DNA from: Beroe forskalii
Taxonomy: Eukaryota > Ctenophora > Nuda > Beroida > Beroidae
Length of the DNA stretch: 64,000 bases
Direction of reading: 5' to 3'
NCBI GenBank assembly: GCA_011033025.1
Contig: WFMF01000145.1
Coordinates: 186,001-250,000, forward strand
Shown here piece after piece: positions 21,744-33,475 of this stretch (its first letter is position 1; every line of letters begins with the position of its first letter). The position numbers were made by a program, and so were the translations under genes. The notes beneath the pieces are model-generated. The model had not been told where the DNA came from. It saw only the letters and a program-made list of their open reading frames with translations, and ran no database searches.

Positions 21744-22694
21744 CTCTGGCAGGACTCCCGGGGGACTCCCGTAGAACTCAGTTAGGAATTCCCAGAGGAA
21801 TCCTAGGGGACTTTCATTGGACTACCGTGGGACTCCCGTAATACTCCCGGAGGACTCTCGGAGTACTCCCGGCAATCTCCCGCAGTAATTTACTAGTATA
21901 ACTGAACATTATAATATATGAATTAGGAAAATTAGTTTGTGATGTGTGAAATTGCTGCCCTCAACGGAATTCTTGAACTTATCAAACCAGAGAAACTAGA
22001 GGGTTTCTAGACTCTTGAGGCAGTTCAGAATATGAATTAGGATAAGGAAATGAAAGACACAAGCTACTATAAAAATAGTACTGGCTAATATCCTTTCAAA
22101 ATTTCAAAGATTTAGGGAACGCAATTACACCCATTGATCATTATACACTGGGCCTCAAATGGCTCTGAATAACTTCATATTCTTAATCATTTTTGGTATA
22201 TGGACAGAACCTTGAATGAATATTGCATAGGGCCAAAGGAAGGATAAACTAGTCAGCAAGGATTTTTGTTTTGCTGATTGTAAATGAAGAATTGAGAACC
22301 ATCTATTTCATCCAAAATCATATTGATTATTACCAAAGGTTACAATTGCGCATTTTGACTAACACAATTGGAGGAATTGTGTTGTTAAGTTATCTTTTCT
22401 TGAGTCTAAACTATAAATATAATCTAAGCTTCTGGTAAAAAAATCATTGCTTATTCTTATAAAATCGTTAGGCCAATAGATTGATGTTTTCATGCAGCAA
22501 TGGCCAACGTATATTAGAATGAAATGACTTATATCAGATGAAATTATTTGATTATGACAAAGTTCCAGATGCAAAATTTAGCGGCATTTTACTCAAAAAT
22601 AATGTTTTAAACTTGATGCACCACTAAAACTCTACTCAAATTTTAGTTGATATCAAAATGGTGACTGCATAACTTAAATAACAAATAATGTGGG

Positions 22695-23185
22695 CCTAGT
22701 GGTCGCATATGCAACCATTTAGGAAAGTTTCACAATTCAGTGGTTGCATATGCAACCACTAGGCCAGATCTGTAGCCTGGTGGTTGCATATGCAACCGGT
22801 TTCATATGCAACCACTAGGCCCCACCTAGCGGTTGCATATGCAACCAGCATAGTTTCAAACATTCTCATGTTCACACTAATCTCCATTTTAACTTGAAAT
22901 TACTTTCATGCTGTAGAGCTGCCAATTCTGAATCAGGAACAAAATTTCCAAATCATTTGGGGCAAATTTCAAGTTTTGAGGTGAAGAGCCCTAGAGTAGG
23001 TCATTTTTCAAATTTTTAACCCAACTTTGGCAGGTTATACCAGCTTCATATCAAACTGTAGCCTGGAAATTTCTGTCTCAAATGAAAATTTAAACAATTT
23101 CCTACAAAACGCAATATGAACCATTTTCCTATCTCAAAATTTGCAAATTTTATGGGCGATTGAACTTGGTGGTTGCATATGCAAT
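22695..23185. repeat. Right cluster of GGTTGCATATGCAACC palindromes
   Basis: Copies or half-copies near 22702, 22742, 22784, 22804, 22831 and 23170, many with the same ACTAGGCC context. The cluster mirrors the left one. Confidence 0.75.
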
Positions 23186-23740
23186 AATGGGTTAAAAGGG
23201 CCTTCAAATGACCCTTCATCAGATCCTCAGTTTTGCAAACGGGCCAATCAACATTCTTGAGTCAATACCGACATCTTAATATCTAATTGCGCCACAGCTT
23301 CATTGTTACCAGAAGTGTGACATTGAGTGATTTATCATTTTACTGAATCGAAAAAGTCGATTGTGGAAAAAATGACTGAAATAAAGTCTCTTAACTTCTT
23401 AAAGATTAAGGCGGCCAGATAGTAAAGCGACCAGATATTATTTAGGGGACAAGATGTTAATATAAGGCGATTTTATTTTAAACGCCTAAATTTTTTGTCG
23501 CCTATATTAATGGTACTTTTTGGCACTTGATATTGCAAGTTTTACTTACTCTTGTCCACGCCACTCAGATCTTGGGGATTTCACTGCATAACAGAGAACA
23601 AGGAAACCAACAGTCCTTGAGCTAGCAATGAATGTGACAGTAACTGCTTTCCTACTTTTCCTAGTAGGTCTATCACTGAAACCATTGTCTTTTGTCAAGC
23701 TACCAATACATGATCAGAGTATTATGATCAATTGATAAAC

Positions 23741-23889
23741 GATAATTGATGAGTAATTTATTTATTATCTTTTGACTCAATGGTAAAAATATAAATGTAA
23801 ACGATGTGGTTATTTGATGAACCACATCGTTTACATTTGAATTTGTACCATTGAGTCAAAAGATAATAAATAAATTACTCGTCAATTGT
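23741..23889. repeat. 149-bp hairpin with ~70-bp arms
   Basis: Arms read through TTATTTATTATCTTTTGACT, CAATGGTA and AAACGATGTGGTT, with a loop of only a few bases (ATTTGAT). Arm identity is high, so it is a young or conserved fold-back. Confidence 0.8.
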
Positions 23890-24648
23890 AATCATGCGAC
23901 TCTTATTTAACGACACGATCGGTGAAATCGATAAACGATATAATAAGGCAGCAGCTAAAATCATCTTCTAATCAGCTAATCAAAGATTACTTTGATTATT
24001 GGGGAATATTTAGTGAATAGCTGCAAAGTGCACTAATCCAAATTTAATACTTTAATAATAACGATCCCACTGAATTATCAAAGGGTATGATATTATAATT
24101 TCTCTGAAGTCTTCATAGCAGAATCTATGGGACTATGGGTACTAACGGTGTTTGTCGTCTGTCAACCGGTTCATCATCATTCTCGAATGATCTGATTGGC
24201 CGTTTGTAGTTTCTGAACGTTTTTCATTTAATATAAGCATTTCCCTTAGTACTGAGTCATTGCAAAAATATTATAGGAAACTAATAAAGGATTTAAGAAA
24301 AACAATGAATATTATTCAAACTTCGAAGTGAAGTACTATTTAACAGAACTCTTCAAAGTACTTTAGTATATTATATCTTCACAATACAAGGAGATAAATT
24401 GAAGATAGAGTGGAGATAAATTTGTATTCTATATCAAAGTAAAAGCAAATAACAAACTTATTATTGGGGTTAGAAGCACTTTTTCCAAGCAACTGGACGT
24501 TCTGATTGTCTCCAAATTGCGTGGCTTTCCAGTTGAAGCTGCAGGTAAAATAATCTACTTTAGAGGATAGGGCCGTATGTGGAGGAGCAACAAAATTTTG
24601 GAAAATTAATAATAAGTTAGGGTTTATTGTCTGGATTGTACGCACTAC

Positions 24649-24711
24649 GCATTAATCAGTGCAATTAACAATGAGGCCGAAGGCCTAATTGTTAATGGAC
24701 ACGATTAATGC
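24649..24711. repeat. 63-bp hairpin
   Basis: GCATTAATCAGTGCAATTAA and its imperfect complement flank a GAGGCCGAAGGCCT centre. A simple fold-back of unknown role. Confidence 0.6.
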
Positions 24712-26049
24712 ATTAACTTCGTTCGATAGACAGTTGACACTTGTGCAAAAATATCATGGCCAAGGAAATATCATGGTCAAGGAAAGTCTGTAGGGCAGAC
24801 TTGGGTTTAGCTTAAATTTTTCACAACAGTCATGTTTTTATATATAATAGGCCTATTTGATAAACAGTATGCCCTAAAGCTCAGTTGACGAGTTATGAGT
24901 GAAAATTGGGTACACGTCACCCATTTACCCACTGGTAAGGCTGAACCCAACCTTACGTAAAAAATAGTTGTCTTATAAAGTTATAATGCTGTCTTAAATA
25001 TTTAAATTTAAGGTTTTCAGTCAAGTGACAAATCGATAAATCAATGTAGGATATGTATCGTGTTCGTATATTTTGCTGCTATGTCTCAGTAGTCAGCACT
25101 TTAGTCAGTTGGAAATTTAGATGACGAAATTATCAAAAAAAGGAACAAAATAGTACCTGTCTTGGCGAGTATCGGCAGTATCCTGCTTTAAAATGTCGCT
25201 GTATAATGATCTATATTGAGTCACTGCTGGTCTGGAAATTATTGAGTTATATGTATACTTCAATATAAAAAAACACATATAATCAAAGCAACTGTGCAGC
25301 AGCGGTGAGCTCTACAGAAAACTTATTCAAATATCATCTGAAAAAAATTCAAAAAAAATCTGGAAACATAAATCAAAGCTTTTTACTTAGATTTTATAAT
25401 TTTCTAAGATTTAAGTCTTTTCAGTTTGAACTTTGGAGCTTACAGTTTACAGTATTGAACTCGCAATCATGCCGGGGGGGGGGGGGGGGGGGGGCGAGAG
25501 CTAATTGGTTGGACCACATGCCAGTTAAGGGGTGGGTGACCCAGCAGGCTCAACCAGTTAGGGTCTGGACCCTAACTGGTAAAATTTTCTGCCAAAAGGG
25601 TCCACCAAACCATCTGACCAGTTAGATTTTGCTACCTAAGTGGCTATTTTCAGACCTAATTATTATTGAAATTACCATTTCAATCGAAATTGAAACCAAA
25701 TTGATTCATTCTACCAGAAAACGCATGATAAAAGAAAGTGAGTACAGTATGCTAAATTGCCAATTTTGTGCTTATTTTTCATCGTATATTCTTAATTCTA
25801 TTATATATACTGTATTATGCACATATTTATCACTCTCACATAACTCAATAATCAACATCTTATGACCTTATCAATCTCGCAATAACGTTGATGGCATAGG
25901 CGCTCGAAATGATAGTGAAATAAATTAATAGGTACCGTTCATTCTTAATAATGATTCTGTGTCATTTTCGTTGTATATTTAACAGAAAGTTGTTTTTTGG
26001 AGCTTTAAAATAATATGATGTGCAATGATAATTATGAGATCGGAGAAAA

Positions 26050-28268
26050 ATGCCATAGCTGCCAAACTTTAAAAATTCCTTGACAGGGCATAAAAATGGC
26101 CCAAAAAGCAGGGCAAATGCAGTGAAAAACAGGGCATATATGCCTATGTATCTTTTTGAAAAGTGTCCACCTTTTTTTTTTCTTTTTTTTTTGGACGCCA
26201 CCCTGAAAAGGCCATCCGAGATAGTGCTTAATGGGTATATTTTCCGATTTTCAGGTATATTTCATGAACACAGTGCTCAAAAAGGTATATTTTTACTTTA
26301 TTAGGTATATTTCCAAAATCCATCCGAGACAGTGCTTAATAGGTATATTTCCAAAATCCATCCGAGACAGTGCTGAATAGGTATATTTCCAAATTCTACC
26401 CGAAACAGTGCTTGATAACTTAAGAATTTAATAGGAATATTTCCAAATTCCATCTGAGTCAGTGCTTAATAGGTATATTTCCAAGTTCCATCCGAAACAG
26501 TACTTAATAGGTATATTTCCAAATTTCATCCGAGACTGTGCTTAATACTTAGAAGGTATATTTTCAAATTCTACCCGAAACAGTGCTTGATAATTTAAGA
26601 ATTTAATAGGAATATTTCCAAATTCCATCTGAGTCAGTGCTTAATAGGTATATTTCCAAGTTCCATCCGAAACAGTGCTTAATAGGTATATTTCCAAATT
26701 TCATCCGAGACTGTGCTTAATACTTAGAAGGTATATTTTCAAATTCTATCCGAGACAGTGCTTAATACTTAAAAGGTATATTTTCAAATTCCATCCGAGT
26801 CAGTGCTTAATAATTCAATAGGTACATTTCCAAATTCCATCCGAGACAGTGCTTAATTTAGTATATTTCCAAATTTCATCCGAGACAGTGCTTAATACTT
26901 AAAAAGGTATATTTTCAAATTCTATCCGAGACAGTGCTTAATACTTAATAAGTATATTTCCAAATTTCATCCGAGACAGTGCTTAATACTTAAAAAGGTA
27001 TATTTCCAAATTCCATCCGAGTCAGTGCATAATAATTTAATAGGTATATTTCCAAGTTCCATCCGAGACAGTGCTTAATACTTAAAATTTTAAAAGGTAT
27101 ATTTTCAGATTCTATCCGAGACAGTGCTTAATATTTAAAAGGTATATTTCCAAATTCCATCCGAGTCAGTGCTTAATAATTTAATAGGTATATTTTCAAA
27201 TTCCATCCGAGACAGTGCTTAATACCTAAAAGGTATATTTCCAAATTCCATCCGAGTCAGTGCTTAATAGGTATATTTCCAGATTTCATCTGAGACAGTG
27301 CTTAATACTTTAATAAAGGAATATTTTCAAATTCCATCCGAGACGGTGCTTAATGCTTAAAAAGATATATTTCCAAATTCCATCCGAGTCAGTGCATAAT
27401 AATTTAATAGGTATATTTCCAAGTTCCATCCGAGACAGTGCTTAATACTTAAAATTTTAAAAGGTATATTTTCAAATTCTATCCGAGACGGTGCTTAATG
27501 CTTAAAAAGATATATTTTCAAATTCTATCCGAGACAGTGCTTAATATTTAAAAAGGTATATTTCCAAATTCCATCCGAGTCAGTGCTTAATAATTTAATA
27601 GGTATATTTTCAAATTCCATCCGAGACAGTGCTTAATACCTAAAAGGTATATTTCCAAAATCCATCCGAGTCAGTGCTTAATAGGTATATTTCAGATTTC
27701 ATCTGAGACAGTGCTTAATACTTTAAAGGAATATTTTCAAATTCCATCCGAGACGGTGCTTAATGCTTAAAAGATATATTTTCAAATTCCATCCAAGACA
27801 GTGCTTAATGCTTAAAAGATATATTTTCAAATTCCATCCGAGACAGTGCTTATCGCTTAATACTAAAAAAAGTATATTTACAAATTCCATCCGAGACAGT
27901 GCTTAATAGGTATATTTCCCAATTCCATCCGATGTAGTGATTAATAAGTTAATAGGTATATTTCCAAATTTTATCCGCGCCGAGACGGTGATAAATAGAC
28001 AAATAGGTATATTTCCGAATTCCATCTGAGGCAGTTCCTAATAAATTAATAGGTATATTTCTGGAAATCGGCGACCTTTTTTTTTTTTTTTTTTTTTTTT
28101 GTGACCCAAAAATGGTAGTCTGAGTATATTTTTTGCCCCAGAAAACAGGGCAAATTGGTCCAAAAGCAGAGCAAAAGAAGGGCTTCGCAGGGCAAGGGCT
28201 AAAAAACAGGGCAAAAACAGGGCATGACAGGGCGCCCTGTCAAAAACAGGGCAGTTTGGCAGCTATGA
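26050..28268. mobile_element. Inner inverted-repeat unit (CATAGCTGCCAAACT ends)
   Basis: CATAGCTGCCAAACT near 26053 and AGTTTGGCAGCTATG near 28253 are inverted. Both are followed inward by repeated ACAGGGCAAAA or complementary blocks and a poly-T tract (26170-26190, 28078-28100). It may be a nested element or the subterminal part of the outer element. Confidence 0.55.
26215..28065. repeat. ~40-bp minisatellite GGTATATTTCCAAATTCCAT type
   Basis: About 45 units of GGTATATTTCCAAATTCCAT then CCGAGACAGTGCTTAATA, with small length changes (TTTAATA, CTTAAAA inserts). Blocks of several units are repeated as higher-order copies (compare 26380-26560 with 26560-26740). Confidence 0.9.
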
Positions 28269-28517
28269 AAATGCACATATTTAGCCATAGGAAATTAAGT
28301 CTCGATAATTTATGGGATTGAATTGAGATATTACATTATTATATAACATTATGGAAATCAACATTAATTGGGTGGGTGGTTATCGTCGATTTTGCCCAAC
28401 CACTTAGGGTAAGAACCTAACTGGTGGGTGGGTGGGTCAAAATTTTGGCTAACCAGTTAGGTACCAAAATAGGCATGTGGTCCAGCCATTTAGCTCCCGG
28501 CCCTCCCCCGATCATGC

Positions 28518-29772
28518 ATAATAATTATTATATTGTAATAGATGGCTATCAACTTCTTTACAAACTTACATTTTTAGTAAAGCCTAATAAGGGCCAAACA
28601 ACTGCTTTTAAATTAGACTGAAATAAGAGTTAAAATCCTATTGAGATGACAATTCTATTCAGTTTGAAACGTCCAGCTTATGGGGGCTGCCGCCCTCAGG
28701 CCCCTGCCTGTCTGCCAACTGGATTTCATTTTCATCTCTGTAGAAATTCGTCATTACAAAAACGGGCCAAATACTTTGAAATTATTCAGATTATTTTAGT
28801 CTTTGAATGAGAGGTTAAAATCTTATGGAGGTAAAAATTCAATCCATTGAAAACGTATGGCATAGGTACTGGATTCTATACTTGTTTCAGTCACACATTT
28901 TGGATTTAGAATACCCCGAAATTAGTAATGATTAAAATCCTGTTAGTTCTGAGGGCTGCCGCATCCAGACTTCCGCTTCACTAGTAGGAAATTCAGTTCA
29001 AATATTTGGAGGATTTTACATTCTGCTAATGAGTAATGGGAGGAAAACCTTATATTGGAAGGCAAGACTTTTAATGACCATTTCGACATGAATATGACAA
29101 TGGTCAAATTACAAATATAAGAATTAATAAGATTGACTTATTTGGGTGACTATTAGTCATTAACTTAATATTACCTTTTAGCATCATAGTGAGGATTATC
29201 ATCGGATAGCAATCCATCACCCAAGTGCTTTGCAACTATTAAAAAGTTCCCATTTAAATCTCAGCTGAGGTCCGGGCCGTGGGTGACCAATGAAATTTGG
29301 CTGGGACCGGGAGATTACCAACCTATCAATTTAGCTATATTGGGTTTCCACTTTCCCCAGCTAATACACGTCTTTTGGCCAGGGCCAGGCTAATTTCCAA
29401 ATTTTTCTCGGATAGTCAGGGGCAGTAATTTTGGGAATGGGGCAGGGCCTAAAGGGGTGGGGGATGGGGGGGGCTGTCATTGTTCCACTTCTCAATCGCC
29501 CGTCTTAATTAAATTTACTGGGTGTGCTACTATCTTTTGGGACATCTTAGTCTCATTCTTCCTATTTGTCCCAGTACACTATTTTGATCGGCATTTGTCC
29601 CATTTTCTCTGTCCCATTATTCCTAGACCGAATCCACTTTTCCTTGGGACAATAAAGTGCTATAAGGAGCGGCACCCACTCCCCCTAGGTGATTAAGTTG
29701 AGTCCCGATTAAAAATCATATCAAAAGAAAAACTTTCATGTGATAATTCATAATACAGTCCTGCATCAGAAC
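28518..29772. other. Intergenic stretch, weak diverged repeats
   Basis: Diverged blocks with GGGGCTGCCGCCCTCAG and GGGCTGCCGCATCCAG, and a GGGACAAATGGGACA-type segment (29520-29660) related to 12340-12410. No exon is supported. Confidence 0.35.
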
Positions 29773-30204
29773 TCACATTAATGACCGCTCCTCTTCAGTT
29801 GGCTCCTCCAAGACAGGTTCATCTTCAGTGTGATCTTCATTATTGCTACTACCAGGAATAGCGTCATTTCCGGTAGGCTCTGGCATCTTTGCTGCAGCAT
29901 CATCCACCTTTGGCTGCACTTCAGCATCATTTCTACCTTCAGAAACCACTGGCACATCATCAGGAGGCTTTTCGGATCCCAGTGGCAGTGGACCACATTC
30001 CTGTCCATCAATCTCGTCAACGGTTGAACTCTTCTCTATGTCCATGACTGTTTCTGCGTTCTCATCTTGACTAACATCACCTTTAAGCTCAACTTTTGGA
30101 TTACTAGAACTTGTTGCTGGTTCAAAGTGAGTTTCTGACGAGGTTTCGGCTTGAAAAATAAGTGGAACTTTGCTGGGGCCATGCTGAATTTCTAGCGAGT
30201 TCAA
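29773..30204 (-). CDS. Possible terminal exon of an unidentified gene, acidic C-terminus
   Basis: On the minus strand a frame of about 140 codons runs to a stop at 29773. It is rich in Glu, Asp, Ser and Pro (GDVSQDENAETVMDIEKSS; EDEPVLEEPTEEERSLM). Such low-complexity acidic tails are common in nuclear proteins. The frame opens after a stop near 30207 and has no ATG, so it would need an upstream exon. I could not place a convincing acceptor. I recognise no family. Confidence 0.35.
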   Translation of the reverse strand: MNSLEIQHGPSKVPLIFQAETSSETHFEPATSSSNPKVELKGDVSQDENAETVMDIEKSSTVDEIDGQECGPLPLGSEKPPDDVPVVSEGRNDAEVQPKVDDAAAKMPEPTGNDAIPGSSNNEDHTEDEPVLEEPTEEERSLM

Positions 30205-30277
30205 CTAGAGGCTCATTACCGGGTAGTGCTAGGATCAGGCTGCTGATCCGATGAAAGAATGTCAGCCACATTATGAC

Positions 30278-30366
30278 CCGAGGTCGCTTTGATTCATTAC
30301 CGTCCTCATTAATGCTATTATTACTTCGCTTTGGTTCCAACCTCATGGACACATCAGTGCTCTCCT
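30278..30366 (-). CDS. Possible internal exon with basic NLS-like motif
   Basis: Following an acceptor-like TTCTTCTCAG, the minus strand reads EESTDVSMRLEPKRSNNSIN and then ESKRPR, and reaches a weak GTCATA donor. It is probably part of the same gene as the acidic exon at 29773-30204, by proximity and similar composition. Frame continuity was not established. Confidence 0.3.
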
Positions 30367-30887
30367 CTGAGAAGAAGTTGAAATGTTGAAAATTAAAACA
30401 ATTTTACGATTATAATTTAATCCGCAATAATCACATTGAAAAATCACTGTTTTTCATTCTGATTTTAAATTATTTTAGATATGATTTAAATCTATTAATT
30501 ATTCTGTTTTAAATAATTGGATATGATTCATAGTATACTAAATAGTATAACATATTATGATTTTAAAATTCTCTTCTTGGCGCAAGGGCCAGTGGCAAAG
30601 AGTTCTTAAACTTTGTCGAAATTCAAAAAATTTAATCTTTCAATTTGCAAACCAAGAAGGCGATTTTCAAAATTTATGATAATACGTTTATTTTGAGTTA
30701 TTTCAAGATTATACATAATTAATTTGTAGAATTGTGACTATAATGAAGTAGTCTACTAAGTACCGTGTGATCACTAATCAGTTGAGATACACTAATTATA
30801 AGTTTATAATTGCAGAACCTATTGCGGTTACAATTTTATATTTTAATTTAAATTTAAAAAAGCAAATATTGTGCCAACCTTCTTGAG

Positions 30888-30974
30888 CAGGAGCATAATC
30901 AGAATTCTGTGAATCCAGCATTACGATATTATCTTTGAAGTCTCTATTGAAATCTTCTGCAACAGGCCTGCAGA
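30888..30974 (-). CDS. Possible upstream exon of the same unidentified gene
   Basis: The minus strand reads PVAEDFNRDFKDNIVMLDSQ NSDYAPAQE between an acceptor-like CTCTGCAG and a donor-like AAG|GTTGGC. Supported only by splice-site resemblance and composition. Confidence 0.28.
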
Positions 30975-31294
30975 GAGTCAATGGCATTTCGAGTCAATCT
31001 CCATGTGTTCCTGATGGTTCCTCGAAAACATTGGTTCTATCCACAGCAGAGTCGAGAACCACAAAACTCGTCACTGGAAGCTTGATTATTAAAAATAAAA
31101 CAAACATCTAACATGTCCAAAACATCATTTTTTAGGGGGAACATGATCCCATATCATTTAGTTTTATGACAAATAGCTGCTATTAATGTATGAGCTATTT
31201 TGAGGAACTTATAAGACATTCGCATATTATTCAAAAAAGAGCATCACGTCATTCTGATTTAACAGTTTAATCAAAACACAAAAATTTGACCAAC

Positions 31295-31394
31295 NNNNNN
31301 NNNNNNNNNNNNNNNNNNNNNNNNNNNNNNNNNNNNNNNNNNNNNNNNNNNNNNNNNNNNNNNNNNNNNNNNNNNNNNNNNNNNNNNNNNNNNN
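31295..31394. other. Assembly gap (100 N)
   Basis: Exactly 100 N, the usual placeholder for a gap of unknown length. The sequences on its two sides differ sharply in character. Confidence 0.99.
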
Positions 31395-32044
31395 TTAAGA
31401 AATCTTTTTCTGCTTTGGTTTTTAAACTAAAAACCCATTTTTTTAGGTGGATTAAAAACTAAAAAAAAAGTTAAATTTTAAAAAAAAAAACGAAAATTTT
31501 TAGAAATTTAACCCAAAAGTCAAAAGGCCCAATTAAATTTTAAAACTTGGGATTAAATTAATTCCCATGAAATTTGGTGGTTTTAAAAATTTAATTTTTA
31601 GAAAAACCCAAAGGATGGATTAAAGGTTTTTGAAGAAAAATTGCAAATGGGGAAAATTTTTCCCCAAAAAATTTCTTTTTTTTAAAAGGACAAGTTAAAG
31701 GGACCTTAAAACAATAAATTCTTTGGGATTTTTGACCGATCCGCCAAACCTTGGGGTGCTGAACGCGTCATGGGCAATAAAAGGTTCCGATCCACCCCCT
31801 TTTCTTATCCTAAATTTTTTAATAAAAACTTTAAGCTAAAAAAATTTAAATTTGCCTTTTTAAACCAAACCAAAATTCCAAGGGGGAAAGAATTAAAAAA
31901 CATTTTCCCGAAAAAATTTTACACAAATTTTACGACCAAAAGGCCCCCGGATTCCGTCCAGCCCGCCCCCTTTCGGTTTCGGAAAATTTTTGAGTCTCAA
32001 AAAAGGTCGGAGCCGAGCCCCGGGGGCCGAGCCGTGAGCGGGGT
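31395..32044. other. Homopolymer-inflated, probably poor-quality sequence
   Basis: The sequence is dominated by runs of 3-9 identical bases in all four letters (AAAA, TTTT, CCCC, GGGG), unlike anything else in the window, and it abuts the N gap. It looks like unpolished long-read sequence. I would trust no open frame here. Confidence 0.65.
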
Positions 32045-33475
32045 TGAAAAAAAAAATGAGCTCGAGTCGGGGTGCCGAGCCGATTTTCGTCGGGGTCGGG
32101 GCGTCGAGCCGTGGAGTCCGAAGCCGGGCCGTCAGTCGGGGCCGTTCGGGGTCGTCAAATCGAGTCGTCGAGCCGAGTCGTCGGGGTCGAGTCGTCGAGT
32201 CGGGGGTCGTCGAGCCGAGCCGTCGGGTCGGGGTCGTCGGCCGGGGTGGGGCCGGGTCGAGTCGTCGGGGAGTCGTCGAGTCGAGTCGTGGTCGAGTCGT
32301 CGATTTGAGTCGTCGAGTCGAGTCGTCGGGTGAGTCGAGTCGAGTCGTCGAGTCGAGTCGTCGAGTCGAGTCGTCGAGTCAGCCGTCGAGTGGGAGCTCG
32401 TCGAGTCGAGTCGTCGAGTCGAGCTGTCGAGTCGAGTCGCCGAGTCGAGTCGTCGAGTCGAGTCGTCGAGTCGAGTCGTCGGAGTCGTCGAGTCGAGTCG
32501 TCGAGTCGAGTCGTCGAGTCGAGTTGCCGAGTCGAGTTGCCGAGCCGAGCCGAGTCGAGTTGCCGAGCTGAGTCGTCGAGCCGAGCCGTCGAGTCGAGCC
32601 GTCGAGTCGAGTCGTCGAGTCGAGCTGCCGAGCCGAGCCGCCGAGCCGAGCTGCCGCGAGCGAGCCGCCGAGCGGAGCTCGCCGAGTCGAGTCGCCGAGC
32701 CGGAGTCGCCGAGTCGAGCCGTCGAGCCGAGCTGCCGAGTCGAGCCGCCGTCGAGCGAGCTGCCGAGTCGAGTCGTCGAGTCGAGTCGTCGAGTCGAGTC
32801 GTCGAGTCGAGTCGTCGAGTCGAGTCGTCGAGTCGAGTCGTCGAGCCGAGTCGTCGAGTCGAGTCGTCGAGCGAGTCGTCGAGTCGAGTCGTCGAGTCGA
32901 GTCGTCGAGTCGAGTCGTCGGGAGTCGAGTCGTCGAGTCGAGTCGTCGAGTCGAGCCGTCGAGTCGAGTCGTCGTCGAGTCGTCGAGTCGTCGAGTCGAG
33001 TCGTCGAGTCGAGTCGTCGAGTCGAGTCGTCGAGTCGAGTCGTCGAGTCGAGTCGTCGAGTCGAGTCGTCGAGTCGAGTCGTCGACTCGACGACTCGACG
33101 ACTCGACTAGACGACTCGACTCGACGACTCGACTCGACGACTCGACTTGACGACTCGACTCGAATCGACGACTCGAGTCGAGTCGAGTCGTCGAGTCTTC
33201 GAGTCGTCGAGTCGAGTCGAGTCGAGTCGTCGAGTCGTCGAGTCGTCGAGTCCTCGAGTCGAGTCCTCGAGTCGAGTCCTCGAGTCGAGTCCTCGAGTCG
33301 AGTCCTCGAGTCGAGTCCTCGAGTCGAGTCGACTGGAGTCGTCGAGACGTCCGAGCCAAGTCATTAAGTCGAGTTGTTGAGTTGAGTCGTCGAGTCGAGT
33401 AGAGGGGAGTCGTCGAGTCGTCTTGTCTGACGTCGTCAGGGGGTCAGGCAACGCCTGACAAGAGTCGTCTAGTTG
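32045..33475. repeat. GTCGAGTCGAGTC (13-bp) array with an inverted block
   Basis: About 1.4 kb of TCGAGTCGAGTCG units, diverged (GCCGAGC) at the left edge and near-perfect between 32750 and 33080. From about 33083 to 33172 the units run inverted (CGACTCGACGACT), then they return. The unit has no stop codon in any frame on either strand, so long Ser/Arg/Val or Thr/Arg/Leu/Asp frames are automatic. Confidence 0.9.

Larger units (their letters stand above)
19696..21890. mobile_element. Nested element with AATTACTGCGGGA ends and a 22-bp minisatellite
   Basis: The left end AATTACTGCGGGA (19697) and right end TCCCGCAGTAATT (21890) are inverted copies. AATT may be duplicated target or part of the TIR. 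Nearly all the content is a GACTCCC minisatellite, itself interrupted by a hAT-like element at 20764-21743. Confidence 0.6.
19137..23191. mobile_element. piggyBac-like non-autonomous element (4055 bp) with TTAA target sites
   Basis: TTAA at 19133-19136 is followed by CCCCTTAATGCCC, and the right end reads GCAATAATGGG followed by TTAA at 23192-23195. Ends starting CCC next to TTAA are the piggyBac signature. The TIR match is short and imperfect (CCCnTTAnTGC). Both subterminal regions carry repeated GGTTGCATATGCAACC palindromes. No transposase frame is visible. The centre (19696-21890) is a nested minisatellite element. Confidence 0.7.
23196..25465. other. Intergenic stretch with two hairpins
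   Basis: AT-rich, with no exon I can support. It contains a 149-bp hairpin (23741-23889) and a 63-bp hairpin (24649-24711). The rest is featureless by eye. Confidence 0.5.
25473..28510. mobile_element. CGGGGG-ended TIR element with 7-bp target duplications (3038 bp)
   Basis: ATCATGC flanks both ends (25466-25472 and 28511-28517). The left end is C followed by 21 G; the right end is CCCCCG. Inside, GAGCTAATTGGTTGGACCAC on the left matches the complement of GTGGTCCAGCCATTTAGCTC on the right. ACCAGTTAGG/CCTAACTGGT motifs repeat in both arms. The centre is a ~40-bp minisatellite enclosed by a second inverted pair. No transposase is visible, and I cannot assign a superfamily. Confidence 0.8.

Noticed and set aside
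26215..28065. CRISPR-like array
   Set aside because: Direct repeats are about 40 bp with no unique spacers and the window is eukaryotic. It is a minisatellite.
31770..32333. 187-codon frame right of the assembly gap
   Set aside because: It runs through homopolymer-inflated, unreliable sequence into the GTCGA array.
32330..33367. Long open frames of Ser/Arg/Val/Glu and, on the other strand, Thr/Arg/Leu/Asp repeats
   Set aside because: The 13-bp GTCGA unit contains no stop in any frame, so long frames on both strands are automatic. No start context, splice sites or non-repetitive part.
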